From Actinomycetes bacterium (GTDB taxonomy: Bacteria; Actinomycetota; CADDZG01; JAHWKV01): a stretch of DNA of 12,430 nt. Where the stretch lies: contig JAJCYF010000149.1 of NCBI GenBank assembly GCA_029263035.1, positions 1 through 12,430 on the forward strand. The letters are read 5' to 3'. A program made the position numbers and the translations under genes. Under the pieces are notes generated by a model. The model was given only the letters and a program-made list of their open reading frames with translations. It had not been told where the DNA came from and searched no databases. Positions 12,320-12,430 of this stretch are shown in pieces (the first letter of the stretch is position 1; every line of letters starts with the position of its first letter).

Positions 12320-12430
12320 TCACGGTTCCATTGCCTTAAAGCGCGGGGAATGCTTTTTATGGACCGCCTGCCGGGTGACGTTCAGGGCGTCGGCTATCTG
12401 CGACCACGACCACCCGGCGCCGATGGCGTG
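12320..12430 (-). CDS. Small helix-turn-helix protein (5' end outside window)
   Basis: Only the last 36 residues are in the window: HAIGAGWSWSQIADALNVT, then RQAVHKKHSPRFKAMEP. The part WSWSQIADALNVTRQAVHKKH is a clear helix-turn-helix: first helix, turn at LNV, recognition helix TRQAVHKK. Genes of this kind (W(A/S)xIxxALxVxRQA) are frequently found next to stand-alone Clp N-domain genes in actinobacteria, which supports both calls. The frame is open to the window edge, so start and length are unknown. It precedes the Clp N-domain gene by 15 bases on the same strand, so it may regulate it or act with it. Confidence 0.8.
   Translation of the reverse strand, partial: HAIGAGWSWSQIADALNVTRQAVHKKHSPRFKAMEP

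Overview
The window is GC-rich, with G/C-rich third codon positions, frequent GTG and TTG starts and tight one- to four-base gene overlaps. Together with the gene content (FepC-type ATPase with a GANACGKST Walker A, VapBC pairs, a stand-alone Clp N-domain protein beside a small HTH protein) this points to a high-GC Gram-positive bacterium of the phylum Actinomycetota, probably an environmental lineage. No rRNA, tRNA, CRISPR array, transposase or phage gene was seen, so the assignment below phylum level is open.

Layout. (1) Bases 1-4853, plus strand: a ferric-siderophore uptake operon of two FecCD-type permeases, a FepC-type ATPase, a FhuF-like [2Fe-2S] reductase and a Sec-exported substrate-binding lipoprotein. 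The first four genes overlap by 1, 4 and 1 bases. (2) Bases 4851-5568: a VapBC toxin-antitoxin pair with a ribbon-helix-helix-like antitoxin. (3) Bases 5673-10467: a block of four more siderophore-type substrate-binding lipoproteins, two on the minus strand (4-base overlap) and two on the plus strand, diverging from a roughly 100-base control region. An unrecognised 192-residue protein opens the plus-strand arm. (4) Bases 10569-11244: a second VapBC pair, with an AbrB-type antitoxin. (5) Bases 11342-11761: a small secreted His/Ala/Pro-rich repeat protein, followed by a strong bidirectional terminator. (6) Bases 11819-12430, minus strand: a stand-alone double Clp N-domain protein preceded by the end of a small HTH protein.

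How it works together. The permeases and ATPase form one import machine. The FhuF-like protein would reduce and release the iron inside the cell. The five surface-anchored binding proteins would present different ferric complexes (or possibly heme or corrinoids) to it. Three of the five carry a twin-arginine signal followed by a lipobox, with the RR pair at residues 20-21 and the lipid-anchored Cys at residue 36 in all three; the other two use ordinary Sec lipoprotein signals. The five-to-one ratio of receptors to transporter, the mixed export routes and the bracketing of the four-receptor block by two unrelated toxin-antitoxin modules are the most unusual aspects of the window.
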